64,000 nt of DNA from Mesorhizobium sp. WSM2240 (GTDB lineage Bacteria > Pseudomonadota > Alphaproteobacteria > Rhizobiales > Rhizobiaceae), in assembly GCF_040438645.1 (NCBI RefSeq), contig NZ_CP159253.1:434001-498000 (forward strand), in the 5' to 3' direction. Numbering within the stretch: the stretch's first letter is position 1; each line of letters begins with the position of its first letter. Shown piece by piece: positions 1-9,498 of the stretch. The notes beneath the pieces were generated by a model. The model was given only the letters and a program-made list of their open reading frames with translations, had not been told where the DNA came from and did no database searches. A program made the translations under genes and the position numbers.

Positions 1-2
1 TC

Positions 3-284
3 GAGGAGTCCGGCCTCAAGATCGCCGAACTCGAACACATCGGCACGTTCTGGATATCGCCCGCGACGTCGACCGAACGCGCCCATCTCTACCTTGGCCG
101 CTATTCGGAAGCGGACCGCCTTTCCGACGGCGGCGGGCTGCACGACGAAGGAGAACAGATCATCGTCGAGGAAGTGCCGATCGCAAGGATCCTGGCGATG
201 GCGGACAGCGGCGAACTGGATGACGTCAAGACGTTTTGCGCCGTCCAGGCGCTCCGCCTCCGTTATCCGGAGATATGCGCATAG
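3..284 (+). CDS. nudK: Nudix hydrolase, NudK/ADP-ribose pyrophosphatase type (C-terminal part)
   Basis: The 5' end lies outside the window; 93 codons are visible, ending in TAG at 282-284. The readable part contains TFWISPATSTERAHLYLG, then a GGGLHDEGEQIIVEEV stretch and DDVKTFCAVQALR. This matches the C-terminal half of the NudK/NudF group: the substrate loop, then the acidic GGG-E-E region, then a final helix after D-K-T. NudK enzymes hydrolyse GDP-mannose and related nucleotide sugars. Lying convergent to manC (GDP-mannose synthesis) only 28 bp away is consistent with that substrate, but ADP-ribose cannot be excluded. The Nudix box itself is upstream and cannot be checked. Confidence 0.75.
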   Translation, partial: EESGLKIAELEHIGTFWISPATSTERAHLYLGRYSEADRLSDGGGLHDEGEQIIVEEVPIARILAMADSGELDDVKTFCAVQALRLRYPEICA

Positions 285-312
285 GTTTCTCGCGACGAGC
301 TTTTTCGCCGCT

Positions 313-1719
313 CTATGACCTGCCGTACTGATCCTCGAAGCGAACGATATCGTCCTCGCCCAGATACGACCCCGTCTGAACCTCTATCAATTCAAGCGGA
401 ATCTTGCCGGGATTTTCCAGCGCGTGAACTTCGCCGAGCGGGATGTAGGTCGACTGGTTCTCGGTGAGGAGGATGATTTCCTCGCCCTTGTAGACCTTCG
501 CCGTTCCGCGCACGACAACCCAGTGTTCGGCGCGATGGTGGTGCATCTGGACCGAGAGCTTGGCGCCGGGTTTCACCGTAATGCGCTTGACCTGATCGCG
601 GCCGCCGAAATCGATGGAATCGTAGTGCCCCCAGGGCCGGTAGACTTCGCGATGGTTGATGTGCTCGCTTCGCCCCTTGTCCTTGATCAGGTCGACAATG
701 TCTTTCACCTTCTGGACCTGATCCTTGTGCGCGATCAGCACCGCGTCCTTGGTCTCGACCACAACGAGATCGCTCACGCCGACAATGGCGACGAGGCGGC
801 CATCGGCGCGCACAAGGTTGTTGTTGCTGGAAAGGGACAAGACGTCGCCCTTGAATGCGTTTCCGTCGCCGTCACGCTCCTGAACGTCCCACAAAGCGGA
901 CCAGGAGCCGATATCGCTCCACCTCGCATCGAGCGGGATGACAACGGCGTCGCCGGTTTTCTCCATCACCGCATAGTCGATTGAATCCGCGGGGCAGGCC
1001 ATGAAGGCTTCCGCGTCGACGCGCACGAACTGCATGTCCGGCTCGGTGACGGAAATCGACCGGCTGCAGGCGTCGAAAATTTCAGGCCGGTGGCGCTTCA
1101 GTTCCTCAAGATAGCGGCTGGCGCGGAACATGAACATGCCGCTGTTCCAGTAGTAATCGCCGCTCTTTACATATTTTTCGGCGGTCTGCCGGTCGGGCTT
1201 CTCCTCGAACCGGCCGACGACGAAGCCGCCGTCGGGAAGCTCCTCGCCGCGCAATATATAGCCATACCCCGTCTCGTTGCGGTTCGGCACGATGCCGAAA
1301 GTGACGAGCTTTCCCTGCTCGGCCAGAGGCACGGCTTTTTTGACGCTCTCGCAAAAGCGATCGACATCCAGGATGAAGTGGTCGGCTGCCAGAACGAGCA
1401 GGATCGGGTCGTCGCCATGCCGCGTGGCAAACAGCGCCGCAAGCGCGATTGCCGGAGCCGTATTGCGGCCGACCGGCTCCAGAAGGATCGATGCATTTTC
1501 CCGGCCGATCAGCCGCATCTGTTCGGCCGCCAGGAAACGATGCTCCTCATTGCATATCAGCAGCGGCGATTCAGCGCCCAATCCGTCGAGCCGGATTGCA
1601 GTATCCTGCAAGAGCGTCCGTTCTCCGGTGAGTGCATGAAATTGCTTGGGGTAAAGCTGGCGCGAAAGCGGCCAAAGTCTTGAGCCGGACCCACCAGCCA
1701 TGATTACCGGTAGAAACAC
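313..1719 (-). CDS. manC: mannose-1-phosphate guanylyltransferase / mannose-6-phosphate isomerase (type II PMI)
   Basis: Bifunctional cytosolic enzyme making GDP-mannose from mannose-1-phosphate, with a C-terminal isomerase domain interconverting fructose-6-P and mannose-6-P. The pyrophosphorylase signature [13 protein letters not shown] is at residues 8-20, followed by [22 protein letters not shown] and YWNSGMF. The C-terminal cupin carries [13 protein letters not shown] (about residues 390-402), the metal-binding part of type II PMI. I chose the GTG at 1719 (468 aa) because a GAGAGGGGG ribosome site sits just upstream and family members begin directly before the AGGSGSR motif; an in-frame ATG at 1761 would add 14 unlikely residues. 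With manB (2940) it provides the mannose branch for the surface-polysaccharide genes here. Confidence 0.93.
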   Translation of the reverse strand: MFLPVIMAGGSGSRLWPLSRQLYPKQFHALTGERTLLQDTAIRLDGLGAESPLLICNEEHRFLAAEQMRLIGRENASILLEPVGRNTAPAIALAALFATRHGDDPILLVLAADHFILDVDRFCESVKKAVPLAEQGKLVTFGIVPNRNETGYGYILRGEELPDGGFVVGRFEEKPDRQTAEKYVKSGDYYWNSGMFMFRASRYLEELKRHRPEIFDACSRSISVTEPDMQFVRVDAEAFMACPADSIDYAVMEKTGDAVVIPLDARWSDIGSWSALWDVQERDGDGNAFKGDVLSLSSNNNLVRADGRLVAIVGVSDLVVVETKDAVLIAHKDQVQKVKDIVDLIKDKGRSEHINHREVYRPWGHYDSIDFGGRDQVKRITVKPGAKLSVQMHHHRAEHWVVVRGTAKVYKGEEIILLTENQSTYIPLGEVHALENPGKIPLELIEVQTGSYLGEDDIVRFEDQYGRS

Positions 1720-1837
1720 GGAACCCCCTCTCTCTGCCCTCATTCTAACTCGCCGGGTCACCTAATTGAAATGCGGCCGCGATGGCAAACACAATTTCGG
1801 GCAGGCACTTGCAGGCGTGCCGGCTCAAGGTCCGACT

Positions 1838-2728
1838 TTACCACCCCGAGCCGTGCCCTCGATAGTGACGATTGAGCGAAAGGCCGCGATACCAATCGGC
1901 CGGTGAGGGGTTGTCGCGGAATGCCGCCAGACCATCGCCCAGCGCCCTAACCGGCTCGCCGCCGAAGAAAGCGGCGCGTGCCGATGCGAGCGCGGACAAT
2001 GATGCGAAGGCGTCGATCAATCCCCGCTCGTCCTGTTCGGGCGCTTCGTCGCGCAACGCCTGTACCATGCGCAGATTCGCGTCGTGAACGTCGCGATAGG
2101 ATTTCCACGTCGCGGCCATGGTTTTCGAACCGCTGTGCGAATTGTAGCGATAGGCCGTCGACGGCTGAAAGCTCCTTTTTCCGGCCAGGCGAAGCAGTTT
2201 CAAAAGCATGTACCGGTCCGCTCCCAGTCCGATGTCGCGTGGGAACGGCCCGCCCGCCCGGAGCAGCCCGGCATGTACGAGCCGGCTGTTCACGGTGGGA
2301 ACGGCAAATAGAATCGACGCTGGGTTCATCGGGCCGGCATGATGATCGCTCCTCCAGGTGATCTTGCCGTCGGAGGCGATTTCAGCCTCTCCGGTTGCGA
2401 TGTCGGCCTGGTCTTCGAGAGCCTTGCGCCAGAGGTCGACGACGCCACCGAGCAGGAGGTCGTCCGAGTTGAGCCAGGCAATATATTGCCCGCGCGCCCG
2501 GGAAATCGCGTTGTTTAGTCCTTCATAGAGCGAGCTGTCCGGCTTCTCGATCAATGTCACGTGGGCATTGCGCAAATAGTCGAGCGTGCCGTCGGTTGAG
2601 CCACCATCGGCAACGATGATTTCGTGGCTGTCGCCGGAAAGGACGGATTTCACGGATTCGATCGCGGCGGGCAAATGCGGCATGCCGTTCAGGCAAGGCA
2701 TCACAACGCTTAGAATCGATTCCTGCAT
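1838..2728 (-). CDS. family 2 glycosyltransferase
   Basis: Cytosolic GT-A glycosyltransferase, probably adding one sugar to an exopolysaccharide or O-antigen repeat. The N terminus has the GT2 pattern SVVMPCLNGMPHL, then IIVADGGSTDGTLDYL (nucleotide binding) and AWLNSDDLLLGG, which contains the DXD-like acidic pair. The ATG at 2728 (296 aa) places the SVVMPCLN strand at residue 6, as is usual; the in-frame ATG at 2800 would add 24 residues with no recognisable ribosome site. No transmembrane segment is obvious. It lies between manC and manB, but the donor and acceptor cannot be read from the sequence. Confidence 0.85.
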   Translation of the reverse strand: MQESILSVVMPCLNGMPHLPAAIESVKSVLSGDSHEIIVADGGSTDGTLDYLRNAHVTLIEKPDSSLYEGLNNAISRARGQYIAWLNSDDLLLGGVVDLWRKALEDQADIATGEAEIASDGKITWRSDHHAGPMNPASILFAVPTVNSRLVHAGLLRAGGPFPRDIGLGADRYMLLKLLRLAGKRSFQPSTAYRYNSHSGSKTMAATWKSYRDVHDANLRMVQALRDEAPEQDERGLIDAFASLSALASARAAFFGGEPVRALGDGLAAFRDNPSPADWYRGLSLNRHYRGHGSGW

Positions 2729-2939
2729 CAAAATCAGATTGTCCGTCTCTACGTCCCGTGGATGCGTGATTGCGGCGCGCCGGGAACGGCCTCCGGGCAT
2801 GAAGGGTGACTTCTTTCTTACGACGCCGCTGCCTGCACGCGCAACGGCAGGGGTTGCGCAGGCCTCGCTTCCCTTTTAACGCGGCAAGTGGCATTCGCTT
2901 GGCCGGCAGGCAGAATTCGCACCAGGATTTGGGAACCAG

Positions 2940-4298
2940 ATGAAATCGCCGTTCAAAGCCTACGACGTCCGCGGGCAGATTCCCGAGCAGATCAACGTCC
3001 CGTTCGCATACCGCTTCGGGCAGGCAGTCGCCAGCTTGCGCTCGCCTTCAGCCGTCGTCGTGGGACACGATATGCGCCAGGACAGTCCAGCCTTTGCGGC
3101 AGCGCTCGCCCAAGGCCTGCTCGACAGCGGCGTCGACGTACTGCCCGTCGGCCAATGCGGTACCGAGGAAGTCTACTTCCACACGGCCCGCTCTGGTGCG
3201 GACGCAGGCCTCATGATCACCGCCAGCCATAATCCGGAAAGCTACAACGGCTTCAAGATGGTGCTGCAGGACGCGACGGCGGCGACCCGCGAAAATTCGC
3301 TCGACGCGATCGAAGCTCTTGTGCTGTCGGACAGGTCGATCGCAAAAATGTCCGATTTCGGTTCGCGCGGCGCGCTCAAACCTACCCTCGATCGTACTCC
3401 CTATATCGAGAGGCTACTGGAACAGGTGGCGGACAGCCAACTGCGTCCGATGAAGATTGTCTGCCATGCCGGCAATGGTTGCGCCGGCCCGATCATCGAT
3501 TTGATAGAGAAGCATCTGCCGTTCGAATTCATCAAGGTCGACCATCATCCGGATCCGACTTTACCGAACGGCATACCCAACCCGCTCCTGCCGGAAAAAC
3601 GCGTCCGCGCGAGCCAGGCGGTGGTCGAGCATGGCGCCGATCTGGGGATCGCATGGGACGGAGATTTCGACCGTTGCTTCCTCTATGACCACAATGGCCG
3701 CTTTATCGAGGGCTACTATCTGGTCGGACTGATTGCCCAGACACTGCTGGGCGGCAATCCGGGTGCAACCATCCTCTACGATCCGCGGCTGACCTGGAAC
3801 ACGATCGACATGGTGACGGCCGCTGGCGGCGTGGCGAAGCCCTGTCCGACGGGCCATGCCTTCTTCAAGCGCATGATGCGCGATGAAAATGCCGTCTATG
3901 GCGGCGAAATGAGCGCACACCACTATTTCCGGGATTTCAGCTACTGCGATTCAGGCATGCTGACGTGGCTGGCTATTGTCGCGGAGCTTTCAGCCACCGG
4001 CGCGACACTTGCCGAACTCGTGGAGCAGCGCCTTGCGAAGTTCCCCTGTTCGGGAGAGATCAATTTCGTCGTCGCCGACGCGAAAGTCGCGCAGGAGCGC
4101 GTCGCCGCGCATTTCCTCCCCAGAAATCCGGTGGTGGAGGCCATCGACGGGTTGAGCATGGCGTTCGACGACTGGCGCTTCAATCTGCGGGCGTCCAACA
4201 CCGAACCGCTGCTGAGGCTAAACGTCGAAACCCGCGGCGACCCGCGGCTTCTCGACAAGCGGGTTGCGGAACTCTTGCAGCTGATACAGGCGGCGTGA
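2940..4298 (+). CDS. manB: phosphomannomutase / phosphoglucomutase
   Basis: Alpha-D-phosphohexomutase interconverting hexose-6-P and hexose-1-P; it supplies mannose-1-P to ManC. All four family signatures are present: the phosphoserine loop TASHNP with Ser96, the Mg loop DGDFDR (Asp240, Asp242, Asp244), the sugar-recognition segment GGEMSAHHYF, and the phosphate-binding RASNTEPLLRLNVE near the C terminus. At 452 residues it is full length for the bacterial PMM/PGM family. It is transcribed opposite to its neighbours manC/GT2 and fcl/gmd, so it has its own promoter in the 2729-2939 gap. The GEMSAHH loop fits PMM/PGM rather than GlmM. Confidence 0.93.
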   Translation: MKSPFKAYDVRGQIPEQINVPFAYRFGQAVASLRSPSAVVVGHDMRQDSPAFAAALAQGLLDSGVDVLPVGQCGTEEVYFHTARSGADAGLMITASHNPESYNGFKMVLQDATAATRENSLDAIEALVLSDRSIAKMSDFGSRGALKPTLDRTPYIERLLEQVADSQLRPMKIVCHAGNGCAGPIIDLIEKHLPFEFIKVDHHPDPTLPNGIPNPLLPEKRVRASQAVVEHGADLGIAWDGDFDRCFLYDHNGRFIEGYYLVGLIAQTLLGGNPGATILYDPRLTWNTIDMVTAAGGVAKPCPTGHAFFKRMMRDENAVYGGEMSAHHYFRDFSYCDSGMLTWLAIVAELSATGATLAELVEQRLAKFPCSGEINFVVADAKVAQERVAAHFLPRNPVVEAIDGLSMAFDDWRFNLRASNTEPLLRLNVETRGDPRLLDKRVAELLQLIQAA

Positions 4299-4314
4299 AG
4301 CGGTGCAGGCGCCG

Positions 4315-4900
4315 TCAGGCGACGTTCAGCCGCGCTTCGCCTTTCTCCACATGCTCCATGAACCAGGCGTAGGCCTGTTTCAGGCCTGACTCCAGATCGT
4401 ATTGCGGACGCCAGCCGGTCTCGAACAGCGTCGAGACGTCCATGAGCTTGCGCGGCGTGCCGTCGGGCTTGCTCGGATCGTTTTGGATCTCACCTTCGAA
4501 CCCGACCACGGAGGCCACCAGCCGTGCGAGATCGATAATGGCAATATCCTCACCTGAACCCACATTGACGTGGCCGTCGCCCGAATAATTCTTCAGCAGG
4601 TAAACCATCGCATCGGCGGCATCGTCGACGTGGAGGAACTCACGTTTGGGCGTGCCCGATCCCCATATCTGGAGGATTTTTTCCCCGGCGATCTTGGCCT
4701 CGTGCGCCTTGCGCATCAGGCCGCTTGTCGGCCGTCCAGCTTCGCACGGCGGCCTGATCGCGCAGGTCAAGTTCCGAGCGCGAGGCGATAAGGATTTCGC
4801 AGTCTTCGCCGGCCAGCCGGCGGACAATTGCCGAACCGACCATCCCACGATGGCCGGCGACGAAAACACGTTTGCCCCGAAGCGAATAGATCTCGTTCAT
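4315..4900 (-). pseudogene. fcl: GDP-L-fucose synthase, broken by an internal out-of-frame deletion
   Basis: The 5' part, from ATG at 4900, reads as the N terminus of GDP-4-keto-6-deoxymannose epimerase/reductase, including RVFVAGHRGMVGSAIVRRL (Rossmann motif). After about 60 codons the family alignment jumps to the C-terminal third, in another frame: LMRKAHEAKIAG, then WGSGTPKREFLHVDDAADAM, then KPDGTPRKLMDVS. Intact enzymes have about 310-325 residues; here only 586 bp remain, so roughly 370-390 bp are missing, including the catalytic Ser-Tyr-Lys region. The junction lies around 4714-4722 and shifts the frame, so no functional enzyme can be made. It follows the equally damaged gmd by 9 bp. 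Confidence 0.85.
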
Positions 4901-4909
4901 CCGCGCATC

Positions 4910-5963
4910 CTATCGTGCAGAGCGGTCGTTGCGCCAGGATTCCCGCTCGATCAGTTCCATATCGGCCGCGACCATCTCGGCTACGAGCCTCTTGAAACTG
5001 GTCGTATGCTTCCAACCCAGCTTGGCCATGGCCTTGGCCGGATCGCCGATCAGCAGATCGACCTCGGTCGGACGGAAGTAGCGCGGATCGACCCGAACAA
5101 GGATTTCGCCGGATGTCTTGTCGCGGCCGATCTCGTCGACCCCGGCACCCTCCCACACGATCGTCCGGCCCACCTCGGCGAATGCAAGCTCAACGAACTC
5201 GCGGACCGAGTGCGTCTCGCCCGTAGCCAGGACGAAATCGTCGGGCTCGTCATGCTGGAGGATTCGCCACATGCCTTCGACATAGTCGCGGGCGTGGCCC
5301 CAATCGCGTTTGGCGTCGAGATTTCCGAGATACAGCGTGTGCTGAAGGCCTTTCTGGATGCCGACCACAGCACGCGTTATCTTGCGCGTCACGAAGGTCT
5401 CGCCGCGGGTCGGGCCTTCATGGTTGAACAGGATGCCGTTCGAAGCGAAAATCCCGTACGCCTCGCGATAGTTGACCGTAATCCAGTAGGCATAGAGCTT
5501 CGCCGCGGCGTAGGGGGAACGCGGATAGAAAGGGGTCGTCTCCCGCTGCGGAACTTCCTGCACTTTGCCGTAAAGTTCCGAGGTCGAAGCCTGGTAGAAT
5601 CGGACCGTCTTTTCCATGCCGAGAATACGGACGGCTTCCAGCAGACGCAGCGTGCCCAGCGCATCGGCGTTGCCTGTATATTCGGGCGTTTCGAAACTGA
5701 CCTGGACGTGGCTCTGTGCCGCGAGATTGTATATCTCAGTCGGCTTGGTCTCCTGCACCAGCCGTATGAGGTTGGTAGAGTCGGTCAGATCCCCATAATG
5801 AAGGAAGAAACGCGTAGGGCTTTCGTGCGGGTCGACATAGATACTGTCGATACGTTCAGTGTTGAATGATGATCAACGCCGCTTCACGCCATGAACGGTG
5901 TAGCCCTTGTCGAGCAACAATCTTGCCAGATATGCTCCATCCTGACCTGCCAGTGATGCGCCG
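4910..5963 (-). pseudogene. gmd: GDP-mannose 4,6-dehydratase, 5' end degraded with an in-frame stop
   Basis: Gmd converts GDP-mannose to GDP-4-keto-6-deoxymannose, the step before Fcl. The body is conserved: [65 protein letters not shown] (catalytic Tyr/Lys) and [16 protein letters not shown]. Three lesions are visible at the 5' end. No in-frame start codon precedes [16 protein letters not shown]. The expected ITGVTGQDG glycine motif is split, with ITG readable in one frame (5949-5957) and GQDG in another. A TGA at 5873-5875 falls directly after VHGVKRR where homologues have Ser. Translation could restart at ATG 5758 (282 aa), but that product would lack the NADP-binding glycine loop. Together with fcl this indicates loss of GDP-fucose synthesis. 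Confidence 0.85.
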
Positions 5964-5978
5964 CGTTCCTCGCGGCTG

Positions 5979-6986
5979 TCACACGCGATAGTAATCGCGG
6001 TACCAGTCGATGAATTTTGCGATGCCTTCCTCGATCGGCGTGAGAGGCCGGAAACCGACTGCCTCGCCAAGGGCGTCGATGTCGGCATAGGTGCTTTCGA
6101 CATCGCCCGGCTGCATCGGCAGCATGTTCATGACCGCTTTCCTTCCGAGCGCCGTTTCGATGGCGCCGATGAAATCGAGCAGCCGCACTGACTGGTTGTT
6201 GCCGATATTGTAGAGTCTGTAGGGCGCCGACGAGATGGCCGGGTCCGGCTGCATCGGGTTCCAATTCGGCGACGGCGTTGCGACCTTGTCGAGCGTGCGC
6301 ACCACGCCCTCGGTAATGTCGTCGATATAGGTGAAGTCGCGCCTGTGCTCGCCATGGTTGAACACGTCGATCGGCTCGCCGGCCAGGATTTTGCGCGTGA
6401 ACAGGAACAGCGCCATGTCCGGACGGCCCCACGGACCATAGACAGTGAAGAATCGGAGACCGGTAACGGGAAGCCGGTAAAGATGGGCGTAGGCATGCGC
6501 CATCAATTCGTTGGCCTTCTTGGTCGCGGCGTAGAGGCTGACAGGATGATCGACACTGTCGGAAACGGAGAAGGGCAGTTTGGCGTTGGCGCCGTAGACC
6601 GAACTCGATGAGGCATAGACGAGGTGCTCGACGCCGGCGTGGCGGCAGCCTTCGAGAATGTTCAGGAAGCCGGTGAGATTGGCGTCGGCATAGGCGTGCG
6701 GATTTTCGATCGAATAGCGCACGCCCGCCTGCGCCGCGAGATGCACGACCTTGTCGAAGCCGCCGCGGGCAAACAGGTCGCGCATGGCGTCGCGATCGCC
6801 GACATCGGCCTTCAGGAAACGGAAGGCGGAATTCGTTTCAAGGCGAGCGAGGCGGGCGAGCTTCAGCTTCGGATCGTAATAATCGCTGATATTGTCGAGG
6901 CCGACGACCTCGTCACCGCGCTCCAGCAGTCTTTGCGCGACATGTGATCCAATGAAGCCGGCGGCGCCTGTGACTAGAATTCGCAT
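5979..6986 (-). CDS. lpsL: NAD-dependent epimerase, UDP-glucuronate 4-epimerase type
   Basis: Extended short-chain dehydrogenase converting UDP-glucuronate to UDP-galacturonate. The glycine motif [16 protein letters not shown] is at residues 5-20, followed by [14 protein letters not shown]. The DNxxDYYD element is characteristic of UDP-glucuronate epimerases and separates them from GalE. The catalytic triad shows as ASSSSVYG and Tyr152-x3-Lys156 in [10 protein letters not shown]. At 335 residues it is full length, and [13 protein letters not shown] is also typical of this group. It starts 9 bp after the TviB-type dehydrogenase ends, so the two are probably co-transcribed. UDP-galacturonate is a common rhizobial LPS and exopolysaccharide precursor. 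Confidence 0.85.
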   Translation of the reverse strand: MRILVTGAAGFIGSHVAQRLLERGDEVVGLDNISDYYDPKLKLARLARLETNSAFRFLKADVGDRDAMRDLFARGGFDKVVHLAAQAGVRYSIENPHAYADANLTGFLNILEGCRHAGVEHLVYASSSSVYGANAKLPFSVSDSVDHPVSLYAATKKANELMAHAYAHLYRLPVTGLRFFTVYGPWGRPDMALFLFTRKILAGEPIDVFNHGEHRRDFTYIDDITEGVVRTLDKVATPSPNWNPMQPDPAISSAPYRLYNIGNNQSVRLLDFIGAIETALGRKAVMNMLPMQPGDVESTYADIDALGEAVGFRPLTPIEEGIAKFIDWYRDYYRV

Positions 6987-6995
6987 GGCGGTCTC

Positions 6996-8270
6996 CTAGA
7001 GACGCAAATCGCTTGCGGCGGCCGGGAAGGCGCCTTTGACGTCGAAGATGACGCCCCCGGGCGCGGCAAAGCGGCGGATCGCTTCGCTGCCCTGGGCCCG
7101 GAACCGCTCATGGGCAACGGCGAGGACCACCCCCTCGTAGTTGCCCGGCTGCGGATCAGTCTGGAGCTTTATGCCGTATTCGGCCTCCGCCTCCTGCGGA
7201 TCGGCCCAGGGATCGTGCACGTCCACATTGATCCCATAGGCCGAAAGTTCCCGGACCACGTCGATCACCCTTGTGTTGCGGATGTCGGGACAATTCTCCT
7301 TGAAGGTGAACCCCAGCACCAGAACCCGCGCTTGCGGCGCGTTCAGTCCGCGCGACATCATGAGGCGCAGCAGGCGCGATGCGACGATCTCGCCCATGCC
7401 GTCATTGATGCGCCGTCCGGCCAGGATGATTTCAGGGTGGTGGCCGACTTCCTGCGCCTTGTGCGTCAGGTAATAGGGATCGACGCCGATGCAGTGGCCG
7501 CCGACCAGTCCCGGCCGGAAGGGGAGGAAATTCCACTTGGTTGCCGCCGCCTCCAGCACGCTCAACGTATCGATGCCCAGCCTGTGAAACAGGTTCGAAA
7601 ATTCATTGACGAGTGCGATGTTGACGTCGCGCTGGGTATTCTCGATGACCTTGGCCGCCTCGGCGACGCGGATCGACGGCGCCCGGTAGGTGCCTGCTGT
7701 GATGACCGAGCCATAGACCCGATCGACCAGATCGGCGGCTTCCGGCGTCGACCCGGACGTTACCTTGACGATCTTGTCGACCGTATGCTGCTTGTCGCCC
7801 GGATTGACCCGCTCGGGGCTGTAGCCGGCGAAGAAGTCGACATTGCAGGCAAGCCCCGACGCCTGCTCGATCACCGGCACGCAATCTTCCTCCGTGGCGC
7901 CCGGATAGACGGTGGATTCGAACACGACCACATCGCCCTTCGAGATGACCGCGCCGATGGTCTCGCAGGCGGCCTTGAGCAGGCTGAGATCGGGCCGCTT
8001 TGCAGCGTCGATCGGCGTCGGCACCGTTACAATGTAGAAATTGCACGACCTCAAATCGCCGGGCGAGGCGGTGAAATGTACCGAAGTCGCGCGCAATGCC
8101 GGCCGATCGACCTCCAGCGTGCGGTCGACGCCTTCGCGCAGTTCGGCGATTCGCTTCTCGCTGATGTCGAATCCCGTCACAGGAAAACGGCTGGCGAAAA
8201 GCACCGCCAGCGGCAATCCTACATAGCCGAGGCCGACTATACCGATCCGTATCTCGCCAATGTCATTCAC
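6996..8270 (-). CDS. tviB: UDP-N-acetylhexosamine 6-dehydrogenase, TviB/WbpA type
   Basis: NAD-dependent UDP-sugar 6-dehydrogenase that oxidises UDP-GlcNAc (or UDP-GalNAc) to the uronic acid for acidic polysaccharides. Rossmann motif [16 protein letters not shown] at the N terminus; [37 protein letters not shown]; catalytic Cys260 in [33 protein letters not shown]. The pattern follows Vi-antigen TviB along its whole length rather than Ugd, for example the [19 protein letters not shown] stretch. The 424 residues are normal for the family. No TviC-type 4-epimerase lies next to it; the adjacent epimerase is of the glucuronate type, so the final sugar is uncertain. Confidence 0.87.
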   Translation of the reverse strand: MNDIGEIRIGIVGLGYVGLPLAVLFASRFPVTGFDISEKRIAELREGVDRTLEVDRPALRATSVHFTASPGDLRSCNFYIVTVPTPIDAAKRPDLSLLKAACETIGAVISKGDVVVFESTVYPGATEEDCVPVIEQASGLACNVDFFAGYSPERVNPGDKQHTVDKIVKVTSGSTPEAADLVDRVYGSVITAGTYRAPSIRVAEAAKVIENTQRDVNIALVNEFSNLFHRLGIDTLSVLEAAATKWNFLPFRPGLVGGHCIGVDPYYLTHKAQEVGHHPEIILAGRRINDGMGEIVASRLLRLMMSRGLNAPQARVLVLGFTFKENCPDIRNTRVIDVVRELSAYGINVDVHDPWADPQEAEAEYGIKLQTDPQPGNYEGVVLAVAHERFRAQGSEAIRRFAAPGGVIFDVKGAFPAAASDLRL

Positions 8271-8514
8271 GGTCGTGCACGCAATTTTTCTGAGCGACTT
8301 TGTCGGTCATAGACGATTTCGACCTTGGCTCAAGCGATTTCGGATCGGCTGACTGGGCCGGATCCCGGCTCTCACGAAGCGCCTGCGTCAAGAGATGCGA
8401 TCCGTCATTTCCGCCGTAGGGGGGTGAAAAATCGCTGGCACTAACGCCTTGGTTGTGGCTGAATACCCGTGGGCATCGCGACTTGTCGGCGTGGGGGCGA
8501 CGGCTGGAGGGTTT

Positions 8515-9483
8515 ATGGTGGCCAGTACACGCTTGCTGCGGCGAAGCGGCGTTGCTCTCGGTTTTCTCACGGCATTGTGCGGCACGGGCTTCGCAGCCGA
8601 CCTAGTGGTCGGCATGCCTAACTGGCCGTCGGGGCAAGCGTCCGCCAACATCATCAAATACGGCATCGAGAAAAAGCTGGGCCTGGATGTCGAGGTTCGT
8701 GAAATGGGGACGCTCATCATATTCGCCGGACTGGATTCGGGCGAAGTGGACGTCCACCCGGAAGTCTGGTTGCCCAATCTCGATTCTGTCGTGAAGAAAT
8801 ATGTCGACGAGAGAAAGTCGGTCCAGCTCAGCCCGAAGAAGGTGTCGGCAACGCAAGGGCTTTGCGCGACGCGCGAAACAACCGAAAAGTTCGGCATCAA
8901 GGATGTTTCGGATCTGAAGGATCCGAAGAAGACGTCCGTGCTCGACACCGATGGCGACGGGCAGGGGGAAGTCTGGATTGGTGCGGAAACCTGGTCGTCG
9001 ACTCCCATCGAGAGAATCCGGGCCCGAAGCTACGGCTACGCCGAAACGGTGAATTTGCTCGAAATGCCGGAGGATGTTGGCATGGCGGCAGTCGATGCAG
9101 CCGCCGCGACGAACACCCCGATCGTGTTCTACTGCTACAGTCCGCATCATGTTTTCAATCTGCACGAAATCGTCCAGCTGACCGAGCCGAAGCACGATCC
9201 AGCCAAATGGAACATCGTCCTGCCGGGCGATAATCCGGCGAACTGGCTCTCCAAATCATCCGCGCCTGTGGCGTGGGCGCCGTCGCATTTCCAGATCGCG
9301 TTCGCGGCGAAAACGGGCGAGCGGCTGCCGAAAGTCGCGTCGTTTCTCTCCAACATCGACTTCACTCCGGAGGAGATCACCGAGATGAGCTACGCACTCG
9401 AGGTGGAGAGGCAGGAGCCTGCAGCGTATGCCCAGCAATGGGTTGCGACGCATGAGGACCGGTTGGAAGTCTGGTCGAAATAG
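8515..9483 (+). CDS. glycine betaine/proline-type ABC transporter substrate-binding protein (OpuAC family), orphan
   Basis: Periplasmic binding protein. I chose ATG 8515 because GGAGGG lies 7 bp upstream and it gives a clean signal peptide (Arg-rich n-region, hydrophobic GVALGFLTALCG core, cleavage near GFA-AD). The mature part begins LVVGMPNWPSGQASANII and continues GLDSGEVDVHPEVWLPN, the OpuAC pattern for quaternary-amine binding. The C-terminal half has PADNPANWLSKS-like spacing and FTPEEITEMSYALEVE, also typical. No permease or ATPase gene adjoins, so it must use a transport complex encoded elsewhere or be a retained orphan. The ligand could be glycine betaine, choline or a related osmolyte. 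Confidence 0.8.
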   Translation: MVASTRLLRRSGVALGFLTALCGTGFAADLVVGMPNWPSGQASANIIKYGIEKKLGLDVEVREMGTLIIFAGLDSGEVDVHPEVWLPNLDSVVKKYVDERKSVQLSPKKVSATQGLCATRETTEKFGIKDVSDLKDPKKTSVLDTDGDGQGEVWIGAETWSSTPIERIRARSYGYAETVNLLEMPEDVGMAAVDAAAATNTPIVFYCYSPHHVFNLHEIVQLTEPKHDPAKWNIVLPGDNPANWLSKSSAPVAWAPSHFQIAFAAKTGERLPKVASFLSNIDFTPEEITEMSYALEVERQEPAAYAQQWVATHEDRLEVWSK

Positions 9484-9498
9484 AGCGAGGCGGCGTTT

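Noticed and set aside
5758..5758. Treating gmd as intact from the ATG at 5758
   Set aside because: The upstream 40 codons after the TGA still read as conserved Gmd sequence, and a product from 5758 would lack the NADP-binding loop.
4646..5869. A 407-codon plus-strand open frame opposite fcl/gmd
   Set aside because: It is antisense to clearly recognisable gmd and fcl sequence and shows no family motif; long antisense frames are common at this GC content.
7110..8312. A 400-codon plus-strand frame opposite tviB
   Set aside because: Composition is His/Arg/Asp-rich shadow coding of the conserved TviB-type gene; no ribosome site or motif.
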